Shown: positions 44,688-53,631 of the stretch, piece after piece
Numbering within the stretch: the stretch's first letter is position 1
Layout of the letters: each line of letters starts with the position of its first letter
Assembly (NCBI RefSeq): GCF_017833255.1
Contig: NZ_JAFIBU010000001.1
Coordinates: 124,001-188,000, forward strand
Source: Paenibacillus sp. PvR098
GTDB taxonomy: Bacteria > Bacillota > Bacilli > Paenibacillales > NBRC-103111
Length of the DNA: 64,000 nucleotides
Direction: 5' to 3'
Notes under the pieces: model-generated
Seen by the model: only the letters and a program-made list of their open reading frames with translations
The model's database searches: none
What the model was told of the DNA's origin: nothing
Translations under genes and position numbers: made by a program

Positions 44688-47600
44688 ATGGCTTTTCGTT
44701 TTGTGCTTGGCCGTGCCGGGAGCGGGAAAACGACATTTTGTCTAAATGAAATCAAACAAAGGCTCATGGAGAAGCCGGAGGGGAGACCGCTGATATGGCT
44801 TGTGCCGGAGCAGGCGACGTTTCAGGCGGAGTATGCGCTTGTATCCGCACCTGAGCTTGGGGGAACGCTTCGGGCGCAGGTTCTTAGTTTTCGCCGGTTG
44901 GCCTGGCGGGTGATGCAAGAGGTCGGGGGCACGGCTCGTCTTCCGATTGATGAAACGGGGAAAAAGTTGCTGCTTCACCGCGTTATACATAGAAACAAGG
45001 ATCGGCTGCGCCGATTTCAAGCTTCTGCGGATCAAATGGGGTTTCTGGACAATTTGAATCAACTGTTCAGCGAATTCAAGCGCTACTGTGTAACGTCTGA
45101 AGGCCTCAGCCGGTTTTATTCGGAGCGTTTCGGCTCCCTCAGTGCTTCAGGCGGTTCATTGGAGGATAAGCTGCACGATCTGCAGTTGATCTATGGCGAT
45201 TTTGAAATGGAGCTGTCAAAGCTTTACTTGGACGGAGAAGATTATTTGACCTTGCTTGCCAAGCAGCTTGGCGAATCGGATTATGTACATGATGCCGAGT
45301 GCTGGGTAGACGGGTTTCACGGGTTTACGCCGCAGGAATTCGCGGTACTGGAGCAGCTTGCGCAGAGGGCAAGGAATGTGACGCTAACGCTATGTCTCGA
45401 TCGGCCTTACTTGAATGGGGAAGGTCTTTATGAGCTAGATTTATTCCATCCCACGGCACGCACCATGCTGGAGCTTCAGGAGCGGCTGCGGCAGCAAGCG
45501 GTCGATGTAGCGGAGCATATTGTGCTTTCAGACTCCCCTCCTGCACGGTTTGGGGACAATCCGATGCTCGCTTATCTGGAAGCGCATTGGGGAGATCGGG
45601 TCAAGAAGCCATTCACCGACAAAGGGGAGGTTAACGGAGGTTCGTCCGTCCGGATCTCCGCAGCGGTAAGCCGAAGGGCCGAGGTGGAGGGATTAGCCCG
45701 GGATATCGTGAAGCTTGTGCGTGATGGAGGGCTGCGTTGGCGCGATATTTCCGTCTCCGTCCGAAGCGTGGAAGCTTACGGTGATCTGCTGGCCGGAACG
45801 TTCCGTGATTACGGCATCCCCCATTTCTTCGACCAGAAGCGTTCGGTGATGCATCATCCGGTGGTGGAGCTGATTCGCTCGGCACTCGAGACAGTGCTCA
45901 ATTATTGGAAATATGATGCCGTTTTTCGATGCGTCAAAACAGGCTTGTTCCTGCCGTTTGCTGAGGAAAGGGACCCTCAGGGAGGGAAGCTGCGGATCGA
46001 CCGTCTCGCAATGGATCAGTTGGAAAACTATGTATTGGCCTTCGGCATTCAAGGCTCCAAATGGACAGATCCGAAGGATTGGACCTACTCCAATAGAACG
46101 AACCTGGAGCAGGATGAAGCGGAAGCACGAGCTGCTGACGAGGCTTTTTTGACTAAAATCAATGCCTGTCGCAGGGCGGTAGCCGAGCCGCTTATGGAGC
46201 TGCAAAACAAGCTGCGTGAGAAAACAACGGTACAAGACCGCGTACGAGCGGTATACGAACTGCTTATCAGGCTTCAAGTGCCTGAACGGCTGGAAGCGTG
46301 GAGTCAGGCGTCACTGCGGTGCGGTGAACCGGAAAAAGCCAGGGAGCACGCACAGGTATGGGAGCGGATCATGGATGTGTTCGATCAGCTTGCCGAGCTG
46401 ATGGGGGAGCAGTCCACATCACTGGACTTATTCGCGGAGTTGATCCAAACAGGGTTTGAGAGCATCAAGCTCGGTCTTGTTCCTCCGACATTGGATCAGG
46501 TGTTGATCGGGTCGATGGACCGAACCCGTTCCGGACGGGTGAAGCACATGTTTGTACTCGGGGTGAATGAAGGCGTCATGCCCGCCAAAATTACTGAAAG
46601 CGGCGTGCTGACGGAAGCGGAACGGGAGAGGCTCGGTTCGGCGGGTCTTCAGACTGCTGAAGGAAGCCGAAGACGGCTGCTTGATGAGTCGTTCTTGATC
46701 TACTGCGCGTTCTGCACTCCGTCAGACGGATTATGGCTCAGCTATCCTTTGGCCGATGAAGAAGGGAAATCGCTGCTTCCTTCCGATGTGATCCGGCAAA
46801 TCAAGCGGTTGTTTCCGCACACTCGGGAGCGGCTCTTGTTTAATGATCCGGCTTCGGATGCATCCTCCGGCGAGCAGCTCGAATATGTGGCGCATTCGGA
46901 CAAAGCGCTATCGCTGCTGGTTGTGCAATTAAAGCAGTGGATGCAGGGTTCCCCCATGAGCGGGGTATGGTGGTCCGTATACAATTGGTTTGCCCGGCAG
47001 CCGGAATTCGGCTGGAAGCTTTCCCGAATGATTCAATCGCTGCTGTATACGAATAAGGCACCGGCTTTAAGCGATCCGACCAGCAGGCAGCTGTACGGAG
47101 AACATATCGAAACCAGCGTGTCGCGGATGGAACGGTTTGTCGCTTGTCCATTCTCCCAATTCGCTTCTCATGGGCTGCGGCTGAAGGAACGCCGCATTTT
47201 CCGGTTGGAGGCACCCGACGTAGGGCAGTTGTTTCATGCGGCCTTGAGCAAGTTTGCGGAGCAAGTGGAGATGGAGGGAGTGGATTGGGGGGCGCTCACT
47301 GCCAGGGAGAGCGAAGAGCGCGCCGCGCTGGTGGTCGATGCGCTTGCGCCTAAGCTGCAGGGCGAAATTCTTCTCAGCTCCAAAAGGTATTTGTATATTG
47401 CCCGCAAGCTGAAGCAGGTGATTAGCCGGGCCGCCTTGATGCTGGGAGAGCATGCCAAGCGTGGGCAATTCCGCCCGATCGGACTCGAGATCGGCTTCGG
47501 AAACGGGCAGCCGATTCCGCCGCTGATTTACGAGCTGAATAACGGAGTTCGTATGGAGCTTCGCGGAAGGATCGACCGGATCGATCGCGCGGATACCGAG

Positions 47601-48401
47601 CAGGGAACGCTGCTGAGGGTGATCGATTATAAATCAAGCGCCAAAATGCTGAACATGGCCGAAGTGTATTACGGGCTTTCCCTGCAAATGCTTACCTATT
47701 TGGATGTGATCCTGACGCACGCGCCGATATGGCTGGGCAAAGAAGCGGAGCCCGCCGGAGTCCTTTATTTTCATGTACACAATCCGATATTGAATGCCAA
47801 AAACGGACTGACTGTCGAACAGATCGATAAGGAGCTGAAGAAACGCTTCAAAATGAAAGGGCTGCTTAAAGCTGATCCGGAGGTGATCGGGCTCATGGAT
47901 AGCAGTCTGATCGGGGCAAGCGGGCATTCCGAGCTGCTGCCGGCAGCGCTCAAAACGGACGGCAGCTTCTATAAAACTTCTTCTGTTGCATCGGAAGCGC
48001 AGTGGAATACGGTTAGAGGCTATGTTAGACGAACCATACGCGAGATCGGCACGTCCATGACGGATGGGCGCATCGATATTGAACCCTATCGAATGGGGCA
48101 GTCAATCGCCTGCACCAACTGCTCCTACAGGTCGGTATGCCAGTTCGACACGCAGCTGGAAGGCAACGATTATAAGGTGCTGCCTCCGATAGGCAAAGAT
48201 TTGGTGTGGGAGCTGATGGAGAAACAGGCTGAACCGAAACGGCGCGGGTCTGTTTCAGGTTTTAGGCCGGCGGCGTCCCGAATCCTGCCGCTTGCCGCAC
48301 TGGAGATCGCAGCTTCAACGGAAGACGAATCGGACGCTCTCACAGAAGACGAGTTGAATTCCACGTCCGGCCGTAAAGAAAACGATGGAGGAGAGACCTG
48401 A
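44688..48401 (+). CDS. addB: ATP-dependent deoxyribonuclease subunit AddB
   Basis: A 1237-residue subunit of the AddAB (RexAB) helicase-nuclease that processes double-strand breaks up to a Chi-like site for RecA. Walker A GRAGSGKTTF is at residues 8-17. The C-terminal nuclease has VIDYKSSAKML, and the iron-sulfur cluster cysteines are in FVACPFSQFASHG (about residue 820) and ACTNCSYRSVCQFD (about residue 1145). Length and layout match AddB. Start ATG 44688 with CGGAGGAAG upstream. The stop overlaps addA by one base. An Asp/Glu-rich tail of about 60 residues follows the nuclease domain. Confidence 0.97.
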   Translation: MAFRFVLGRAGSGKTTFCLNEIKQRLMEKPEGRPLIWLVPEQATFQAEYALVSAPELGGTLRAQVLSFRRLAWRVMQEVGGTARLPIDETGKKLLLHRVIHRNKDRLRRFQASADQMGFLDNLNQLFSEFKRYCVTSEGLSRFYSERFGSLSASGGSLEDKLHDLQLIYGDFEMELSKLYLDGEDYLTLLAKQLGESDYVHDAECWVDGFHGFTPQEFAVLEQLAQRARNVTLTLCLDRPYLNGEGLYELDLFHPTARTMLELQERLRQQAVDVAEHIVLSDSPPARFGDNPMLAYLEAHWGDRVKKPFTDKGEVNGGSSVRISAAVSRRAEVEGLARDIVKLVRDGGLRWRDISVSVRSVEAYGDLLAGTFRDYGIPHFFDQKRSVMHHPVVELIRSALETVLNYWKYDAVFRCVKTGLFLPFAEERDPQGGKLRIDRLAMDQLENYVLAFGIQGSKWTDPKDWTYSNRTNLEQDEAEARAADEAFLTKINACRRAVAEPLMELQNKLREKTTVQDRVRAVYELLIRLQVPERLEAWSQASLRCGEPEKAREHAQVWERIMDVFDQLAELMGEQSTSLDLFAELIQTGFESIKLGLVPPTLDQVLIGSMDRTRSGRVKHMFVLGVNEGVMPAKITESGVLTEAERERLGSAGLQTAEGSRRRLLDESFLIYCAFCTPSDGLWLSYPLADEEGKSLLPSDVIRQIKRLFPHTRERLLFNDPASDASSGEQLEYVAHSDKALSLLVVQLKQWMQGSPMSGVWWSVYNWFARQPEFGWKLSRMIQSLLYTNKAPALSDPTSRQLYGEHIETSVSRMERFVACPFSQFASHGLRLKERRIFRLEAPDVGQLFHAALSKFAEQVEMEGVDWGALTARESEERAALVVDALAPKLQGEILLSSKRYLYIARKLKQVISRAALMLGEHAKRGQFRPIGLEIGFGNGQPIPPLIYELNNGVRMELRGRIDRIDRADTEQGTLLRVIDYKSSAKMLNMAEVYYGLSLQMLTYLDVILTHAPIWLGKEAEPAGVLYFHVHNPILNAKNGLTVEQIDKELKKRFKMKGLLKADPEVIGLMDSSLIGASGHSELLPAALKTDGSFYKTSSVASEAQWNTVRGYVRRTIREIGTSMTDGRIDIEPYRMGQSIACTNCSYRSVCQFDTQLEGNDYKVLPPIGKDLVWELMEKQAEPKRRGSVSGFRPAASRILPLAALEIAASTEDESDALTEDELNSTSGRKENDGGET

Positions 48402-51400
48402 TGACTGTAACGTTTCCAAAGCCTGAGGGCAGCACTTGGACGGATGACCAATGGAACGCGATCTCCGTTCACGGGCATTCCATCCTGGTGGCCGCCGCCG
48501 CCGGTTCCGGCAAAACGGCCGTACTCGTAGAGCGGATTATCCGGCGCATTTCCGATGAAAAAGATCCGATCGATGTGGATCGGCTGCTTGTGGCTACATT
48601 CACCAAAGCAGCGGCTGCGGAGATGCGTCACCGGATCAGCGAAGCTCTGGAAAAAGCGCTCACGGCCAATCCCGATTCCGATCACCTTCGGCGTCAATTG
48701 GCCCTTATACCCAGAGCATCGATTACGACGCTGCATTCGTTTTGCATGGAAGTTATTCAAAAGCATTATCAGCTAATCGGCTTGGATCCGGGGTTTCGCA
48801 TTGCGAACGAAACAGAAAGCGCGCTGCTGCGTCAAGATTTGCTTGAGGAGCTTCTTGAAGAGCGATATGGAGATGCTGCCGAAGAAGATCCTTTCTGGCG
48901 GTTGGCGGATGCATTCAGCGGTGATAAAAGCGACGATGCGCTTTTTCAGTTGGTGCAGCGGCTGTACGACGATTCCCGCAGCCACCCTTGGCCGCAGCAT
49001 TGGCTTGAAGAAAGTGTACGAAAATTCGAGGATTGTTCGGCACTAGCGGAGAATCCGTGGATGCCCAGCTTGCGGGCGTATATCCGGCTGGAACTGCAGG
49101 GGTTGTCCGCTTTACTTCAAGATGCCTTACGTACAGCCCAGGAACCCGCCGGACCCGAACCGTATTTGGGAAATTTGAATGACGATATGAGTATCATTGA
49201 ATCGCTGCTTGAAGCCGCAAATGGATCATCCTGGGAGCGCCTTTATCAAGCGCTTCAGGGGGCAAGCTTCGGGAAGCTGAAGCCCTGCAAAGGAGATCAG
49301 TACGACAAAGAGCTGCAGGAGCAGGTGAAAGAGCTTCGTAATGAGGCCAAAGAGAGGCTGGGAGACCTGAAGGAGGAGCTGTTTGGGCGAACGCCGGAAC
49401 AGTATGATGAGGAGCTGAGAACGATGGCTCCGCTCATGAGGACTCTTGCAGATTTGGTGATCGAGTTTGCTGATCGGTACCGGAAGGCCAAGCTGGCCAA
49501 AGGTCTCGTCGATTTCGCCGATCTGGAGCATTACTGCCTGCGCATCCTAAGCTCGGAACAATCCTCTCCGGGAGCCCCGGTGCCTTCTCAAGCGGCTTTG
49601 GAATATCGGGAGCAGTTCGTCGAAGCCTTGCTTGACGAATATCAGGATACGAACCGCGTGCAGGAGGCGATTGTCGAGCTGATATCGCGGGAGGCTCCCG
49701 GTAACCGGTTTATGGTCGGCGATGTGAAGCAAAGCATATATCGGTTTCGTTTGGCGGAGCCGAGTTTGTTTCAGGAAAAATATAAAAGCTTTAAGCTGGA
49801 CGGAACGGATCCGGGCAGACGCATTGATTTGGCCCGTAACTTCCGCAGCCGACGCCAAGTGGTGGACGGTACGAATTATATTTTCCGCCAGCTGATGAAT
49901 GAGACCGTGGGTGAAATCGCCTATGATGAAAGAGCGGAGCTCGTATATGGCGCGGGATATCCGGAAGCGGAGAAAGGGAGCTTCGAGCTGGCCTCCGAGC
50001 TTGTTCTCATTGATAGGACGCCCTATGACGAGAGCGCGCCGGGCCAGAAGCCGGAAGGCGAAAGGGTAACGGAGACGGACAACGTATCGGAGACAGACAG
50101 CGCTTCTGAGGATGAGGCAGAAAACGTGCGTGAGCTAGAGGCGGCGCAGTTGGAAGCCCGGTATATTGCACAGCAGATTTGCCGCATGATGGGGATGGAT
50201 GGCGGCGAACGGTTTCAGGTGTTCGATAAATCCGTGAAAGGACTGCGGCCGGCAGATTTCCGGGATTTTGTCATTCTGCTTCGCGCCACTCAGCAGTGGG
50301 CTCCTGTGCTGATCGAGGAGCTCCGGCAGCAGGGCATCCCGGCCTATGCGGAGCTGAATACCGGTTATTTTACGGCAACGGAGATTCAAGTCGTTTTGTC
50401 GCTGCTCAAGATCGTCGATAATCCGTATCAGGATATTCCTCTGGCCTCGGTGCTTCGCTCGCCAATCGTGGGGATGGATAACGAGGAGCTGGCTCATGTA
50501 CGGATATGCAGCCGTCACGGTGCTTTTTTCGATGCGGTGAGAGCGTACGCCCGAAAAGATGAAGCGGAGACGGAGGGAGGGGACGATTTACCGGGTCAAG
50601 GCGGCTTGAAACCATCTTGCGATGACGAAGGCGCGTTTGTCCGGAAGTCCGAGATTCAACACAAATTAAGGTCTTTCCTTGAACAGTTAAAGCACTGGAG
50701 ATTGATGGCGCAGCAGGGATCGCTGGCAGACCTGATCTGGGACATCTATCGGAAAACAGGCTATTTTGATTTTGTGGGCGGACTGCCGGGCGGACAGCAG
50801 CGTCAAGCGAACCTGCGTGCGCTGTACGATCGGTCACGCCAATACGAGGCGACATCCTTTAGGGGCTTGTTCCGTTTTTTGCGGTTTGTTGAACGCATGC
50901 AGAAAAGCGGAGGCGATCTGGGCACCGCCAGAGCGTTGGGAGAGCAAGAAGATGTCGTAAGGATCATGACGATCCACAAAAGCAAAGGCTTGGAGTTCCC
51001 GGTCGTATTCGTTGCCGGAATGGCAAAGCAATTTAATCGCCGGGATTTGACGGACAGCTTCCTGCTGCACAAGGAGCTCGGCTTCGGTCCGAAGCTGACC
51101 GACCCGAAGACTCGCGTTAGCTATCCGACGCTGCCGTGGCTCGCCATCAAGCGCAAAATCCAAATGGAGATGCTTGCCGAGGAAATGCGTGTGCTGTATG
51201 TGGCGCTCACCCGCGCGAGGGAGAAGCTGATCCTGGTTGCTTCGGTCAAAGGGCTTGAAAAACAGCTTAAGGCTTGGAGCCGGTTTGTTCTGCATGACCG
51301 CCTGGAGCTTCCGGATGATGCGCTGGCCAAAGCCAAGTGCTATCTGGATTGGATCGGCCCCGCGATGATACGTCACCCGGACGGAGCACCGCTTCGAGAT

Positions 51401-52369
51401 GGAGCGGGCATCCTAGAACCGGATCATTCGATTTTGAAGGATGAATCTTCCGAGTGGAGAGTGCGTCTCATCATGCCGGAGCTGTTCGCCGGTATGGCGC
51501 AGGCAGCCGCTGGGATGAGTCCTGCCGACTCACGGTGGCAGTCCGTGGTTCGCTTGGAGCCGGTGGACGATACCGAGCAGTGGGAGCATGAAGTGTGGAG
51601 GCGGTTGTCATGGGACTATACCCAAAAGGATGCCACGCTTCTCTTGTCCAAAACATCGGTAACGGAGCTCAAGCGGCTGTCCGAGCATCATAAGCTGCTT
51701 GAACTGTTGTCGGATGAGCCTGCAGCGACCCTATGGCCAGGCACGGAGCCAGAACAGGCGTCCAGTCAAAAGGAAGGTTCTGGAACCGGTCAGACGGCAT
51801 TCCGGCGAATGATTGTCCGAAGACCTCGTTTCATGGAGCAGAGGGAGCTGAATGCGGCAGAGCGAGGCACGGTGTTTCACTCCGTCATGCAGCATATTCC
51901 GCTGGATCGTCAGCCGTCGGAGGAGGACGTTCGGGAAACGCTTGCCGGCATGGTGTCGCGGGAGCTGCTGACCGTAGAGCAGCAGTCTCTGGTGGACCCG
52001 GCGGTGATTGTATCGTTCTTCCGCAGCGAGCTTGGACAGCGGCTGCTTCAAGCCAAACGGGTGCACCGGGAGGTGCCGTTCAGCTTCGGACTGCCAGCGC
52101 AGGATGTGTATGGCGCTGAGCAGGGGGGCATGTCGGAGGAAACAGTCATGCTGCAAGGGGTGATCGACTGCTTGATTGACGAGGAAGATGGTCTTGTTCT
52201 GCTCGATTACAAGACGGATCGCTTGAAGGGGGCTTCGCCTCACCGTGTGGCAGAGACGTACCGGATGCAGCTTGACTTATATGCAAGGGCCGTGGAGACA
52301 GTTTGGAAAAGACCGGTCATTGGAAAATACATCTTTTTATTTGACGGAGCTCATGTGGTGCAGCTATGA
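48401..52369 (+). CDS. addA: ATP-dependent helicase/nuclease subunit AddA
   Basis: A 1322-residue UvrD-like helicase with C-terminal nuclease. Walker A AAAGSGKTAVLVERI (about residues 31-45), the DEYQDTN Walker B motif (about 412-418), GDVKQSIYRFR, the TIHKSKGLEFPVVFV motif V region and VALTRAREKL motif VI are all seen. The RecB-family nuclease domain has GTVFHSVMQHI, LQGVIDCLI and VLLDYKTDR near the C-terminus. It overlaps addB by one base, as in other Bacillota, so the subunits are made together. Confidence 0.98.
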   Translation: MTVTFPKPEGSTWTDDQWNAISVHGHSILVAAAAGSGKTAVLVERIIRRISDEKDPIDVDRLLVATFTKAAAAEMRHRISEALEKALTANPDSDHLRRQLALIPRASITTLHSFCMEVIQKHYQLIGLDPGFRIANETESALLRQDLLEELLEERYGDAAEEDPFWRLADAFSGDKSDDALFQLVQRLYDDSRSHPWPQHWLEESVRKFEDCSALAENPWMPSLRAYIRLELQGLSALLQDALRTAQEPAGPEPYLGNLNDDMSIIESLLEAANGSSWERLYQALQGASFGKLKPCKGDQYDKELQEQVKELRNEAKERLGDLKEELFGRTPEQYDEELRTMAPLMRTLADLVIEFADRYRKAKLAKGLVDFADLEHYCLRILSSEQSSPGAPVPSQAALEYREQFVEALLDEYQDTNRVQEAIVELISREAPGNRFMVGDVKQSIYRFRLAEPSLFQEKYKSFKLDGTDPGRRIDLARNFRSRRQVVDGTNYIFRQLMNETVGEIAYDERAELVYGAGYPEAEKGSFELASELVLIDRTPYDESAPGQKPEGERVTETDNVSETDSASEDEAENVRELEAAQLEARYIAQQICRMMGMDGGERFQVFDKSVKGLRPADFRDFVILLRATQQWAPVLIEELRQQGIPAYAELNTGYFTATEIQVVLSLLKIVDNPYQDIPLASVLRSPIVGMDNEELAHVRICSRHGAFFDAVRAYARKDEAETEGGDDLPGQGGLKPSCDDEGAFVRKSEIQHKLRSFLEQLKHWRLMAQQGSLADLIWDIYRKTGYFDFVGGLPGGQQRQANLRALYDRSRQYEATSFRGLFRFLRFVERMQKSGGDLGTARALGEQEDVVRIMTIHKSKGLEFPVVFVAGMAKQFNRRDLTDSFLLHKELGFGPKLTDPKTRVSYPTLPWLAIKRKIQMEMLAEEMRVLYVALTRAREKLILVASVKGLEKQLKAWSRFVLHDRLELPDDALAKAKCYLDWIGPAMIRHPDGAPLRDGAGILEPDHSILKDESSEWRVRLIMPELFAGMAQAAAGMSPADSRWQSVVRLEPVDDTEQWEHEVWRRLSWDYTQKDATLLLSKTSVTELKRLSEHHKLLELLSDEPAATLWPGTEPEQASSQKEGSGTGQTAFRRMIVRRPRFMEQRELNAAERGTVFHSVMQHIPLDRQPSEEDVRETLAGMVSRELLTVEQQSLVDPAVIVSFFRSELGQRLLQAKRVHREVPFSFGLPAQDVYGAEQGGMSEETVMLQGVIDCLIDEEDGLVLLDYKTDRLKGASPHRVAETYRMQLDLYARAVETVWKRPVIGKYIFLFDGAHVVQL

Positions 52370-52381
52370 AGGAGGATGGGC

Positions 52382-53554
52382 ATGCGGATATTGCATACGG
52401 CGGATTGGCATTTCGGCAAGACGTTAGAGGGAAGAAGCCGGCTGCCGGAGCAGGAAGCTTTTATCGATGAGCTGGCGGCGATAGTAAAGGATCAGCAGAT
52501 TGATTTAGTGCTGCTTGCAGGGGATATCTATGATTCGGTCAATCCGCCTGCCGCTGCCGAGCAGCTGTTTTACGATGCATTGGCCAGACTCTCCGATCAG
52601 GGGAGTCGGCCGGTGTATGTCATCTCAGGGAACCACGATCATCCCGACCGGCTGGCAGCGGCCGCTCCGCTTGCGTTGGACTTGGGCGTGACGTTAGTCG
52701 GCCTTCCGGAGGCGAGGGTGCATCATGCGGCTGTCAAGCGAACGGGGGAAACCGCGGTCTTGTTTGCGCTCCCTTATCCGTCTGAATCACGCCTTCGCGA
52801 GCTGTTGTCCGAGGAGGCGGAGGAAGGGCTGCTGCGTTTCGCGTACTCGGAGCGCGTGAAGCATATCGTGCAGGAGCAGGCGAAGCATTACCGGAAAGAC
52901 ACGGTCAATTTACTGATGAGCCATCTGTACGTTCTGGGCGGCAAAGAAACCGACTCCGAACGGCCGATCCAGGTAGGCGGCGCCTACACGGTCGATACGG
53001 AAGCGTTGACGGCTGGGGCGCAGTACGTAGCGCTCGGCCATCTGCACCGTCCGCAGTACATCCGCTCGGAGACGATGATGCGTTACAGCGGCTCGCCGCT
53101 GGCGTACAGCTTCTCTGAAGCGGGACAAGCCAAATCGGTGACCGTGCTTGATATAAAGCCGGGTTCGGTCCCGCTGGTGGAGGAGATATATCTATCCTGC
53201 GGCCGCCCTTTGGTGGAATGGAAGGCCAAAGGGGGACTCTCTGAAGTTCACCGTTGGTTAGATGAGGGGAAAGACGCGAACGCCTGGATCGATCTGGAAG
53301 TACATCTTCAAGAGACGATGTCCCTTGAACAAATTCATCAGCTTCGTCTGGCACGCGAGGGGTTTATTCACATCCGTCCGGTTTATCCGGAGCTTCAGCA
53401 AGAGGCAATGGAGGCCGTTTCCGCATCAAAGCTGCCCATGGACGAGCTGTTCCGGCGGTTTTACGAGCGGCAAACCGGCGGCGCGCAGCCTGAGCCGGAG
53501 CTGGTTCGTTTGTTTATGGAGCTGTTGGCTTTGGAAGAGGACGAGGCAGTGTAA
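52382..53554 (+). CDS. sbcD: Exonuclease subunit SbcD
   Basis: A 390-residue Mre11-type nuclease. The metallophosphoesterase motifs are HTADWHFGK (about 5-13), AGDIYD (about 46-51), SGNHDHPDR (about 80-88), SHLYVLGG and ALGHLHRPQ. With SbcC it cuts hairpins and blocked ends. AAGGAGG abuts ATG 52376 but is six bases before ATG 52382, so the latter is taken (MRILHTADW). It follows addA by 12 bases in the same operon. Confidence 0.97.
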   Translation: MRILHTADWHFGKTLEGRSRLPEQEAFIDELAAIVKDQQIDLVLLAGDIYDSVNPPAAAEQLFYDALARLSDQGSRPVYVISGNHDHPDRLAAAAPLALDLGVTLVGLPEARVHHAAVKRTGETAVLFALPYPSESRLRELLSEEAEEGLLRFAYSERVKHIVQEQAKHYRKDTVNLLMSHLYVLGGKETDSERPIQVGGAYTVDTEALTAGAQYVALGHLHRPQYIRSETMMRYSGSPLAYSFSEAGQAKSVTVLDIKPGSVPLVEEIYLSCGRPLVEWKAKGGLSEVHRWLDEGKDANAWIDLEVHLQETMSLEQIHQLRLAREGFIHIRPVYPELQQEAMEAVSASKLPMDELFRRFYERQTGGAQPEPELVRLFMELLALEEDEAV

Positions 53555-53631
53555 ATATAGATCGTTGAGCGAGCATCGGTTGTTCAAGTGCAGCAGGGTT
53601 CGTTAGATTTGAACAAAAAGGAGGCTTCGGC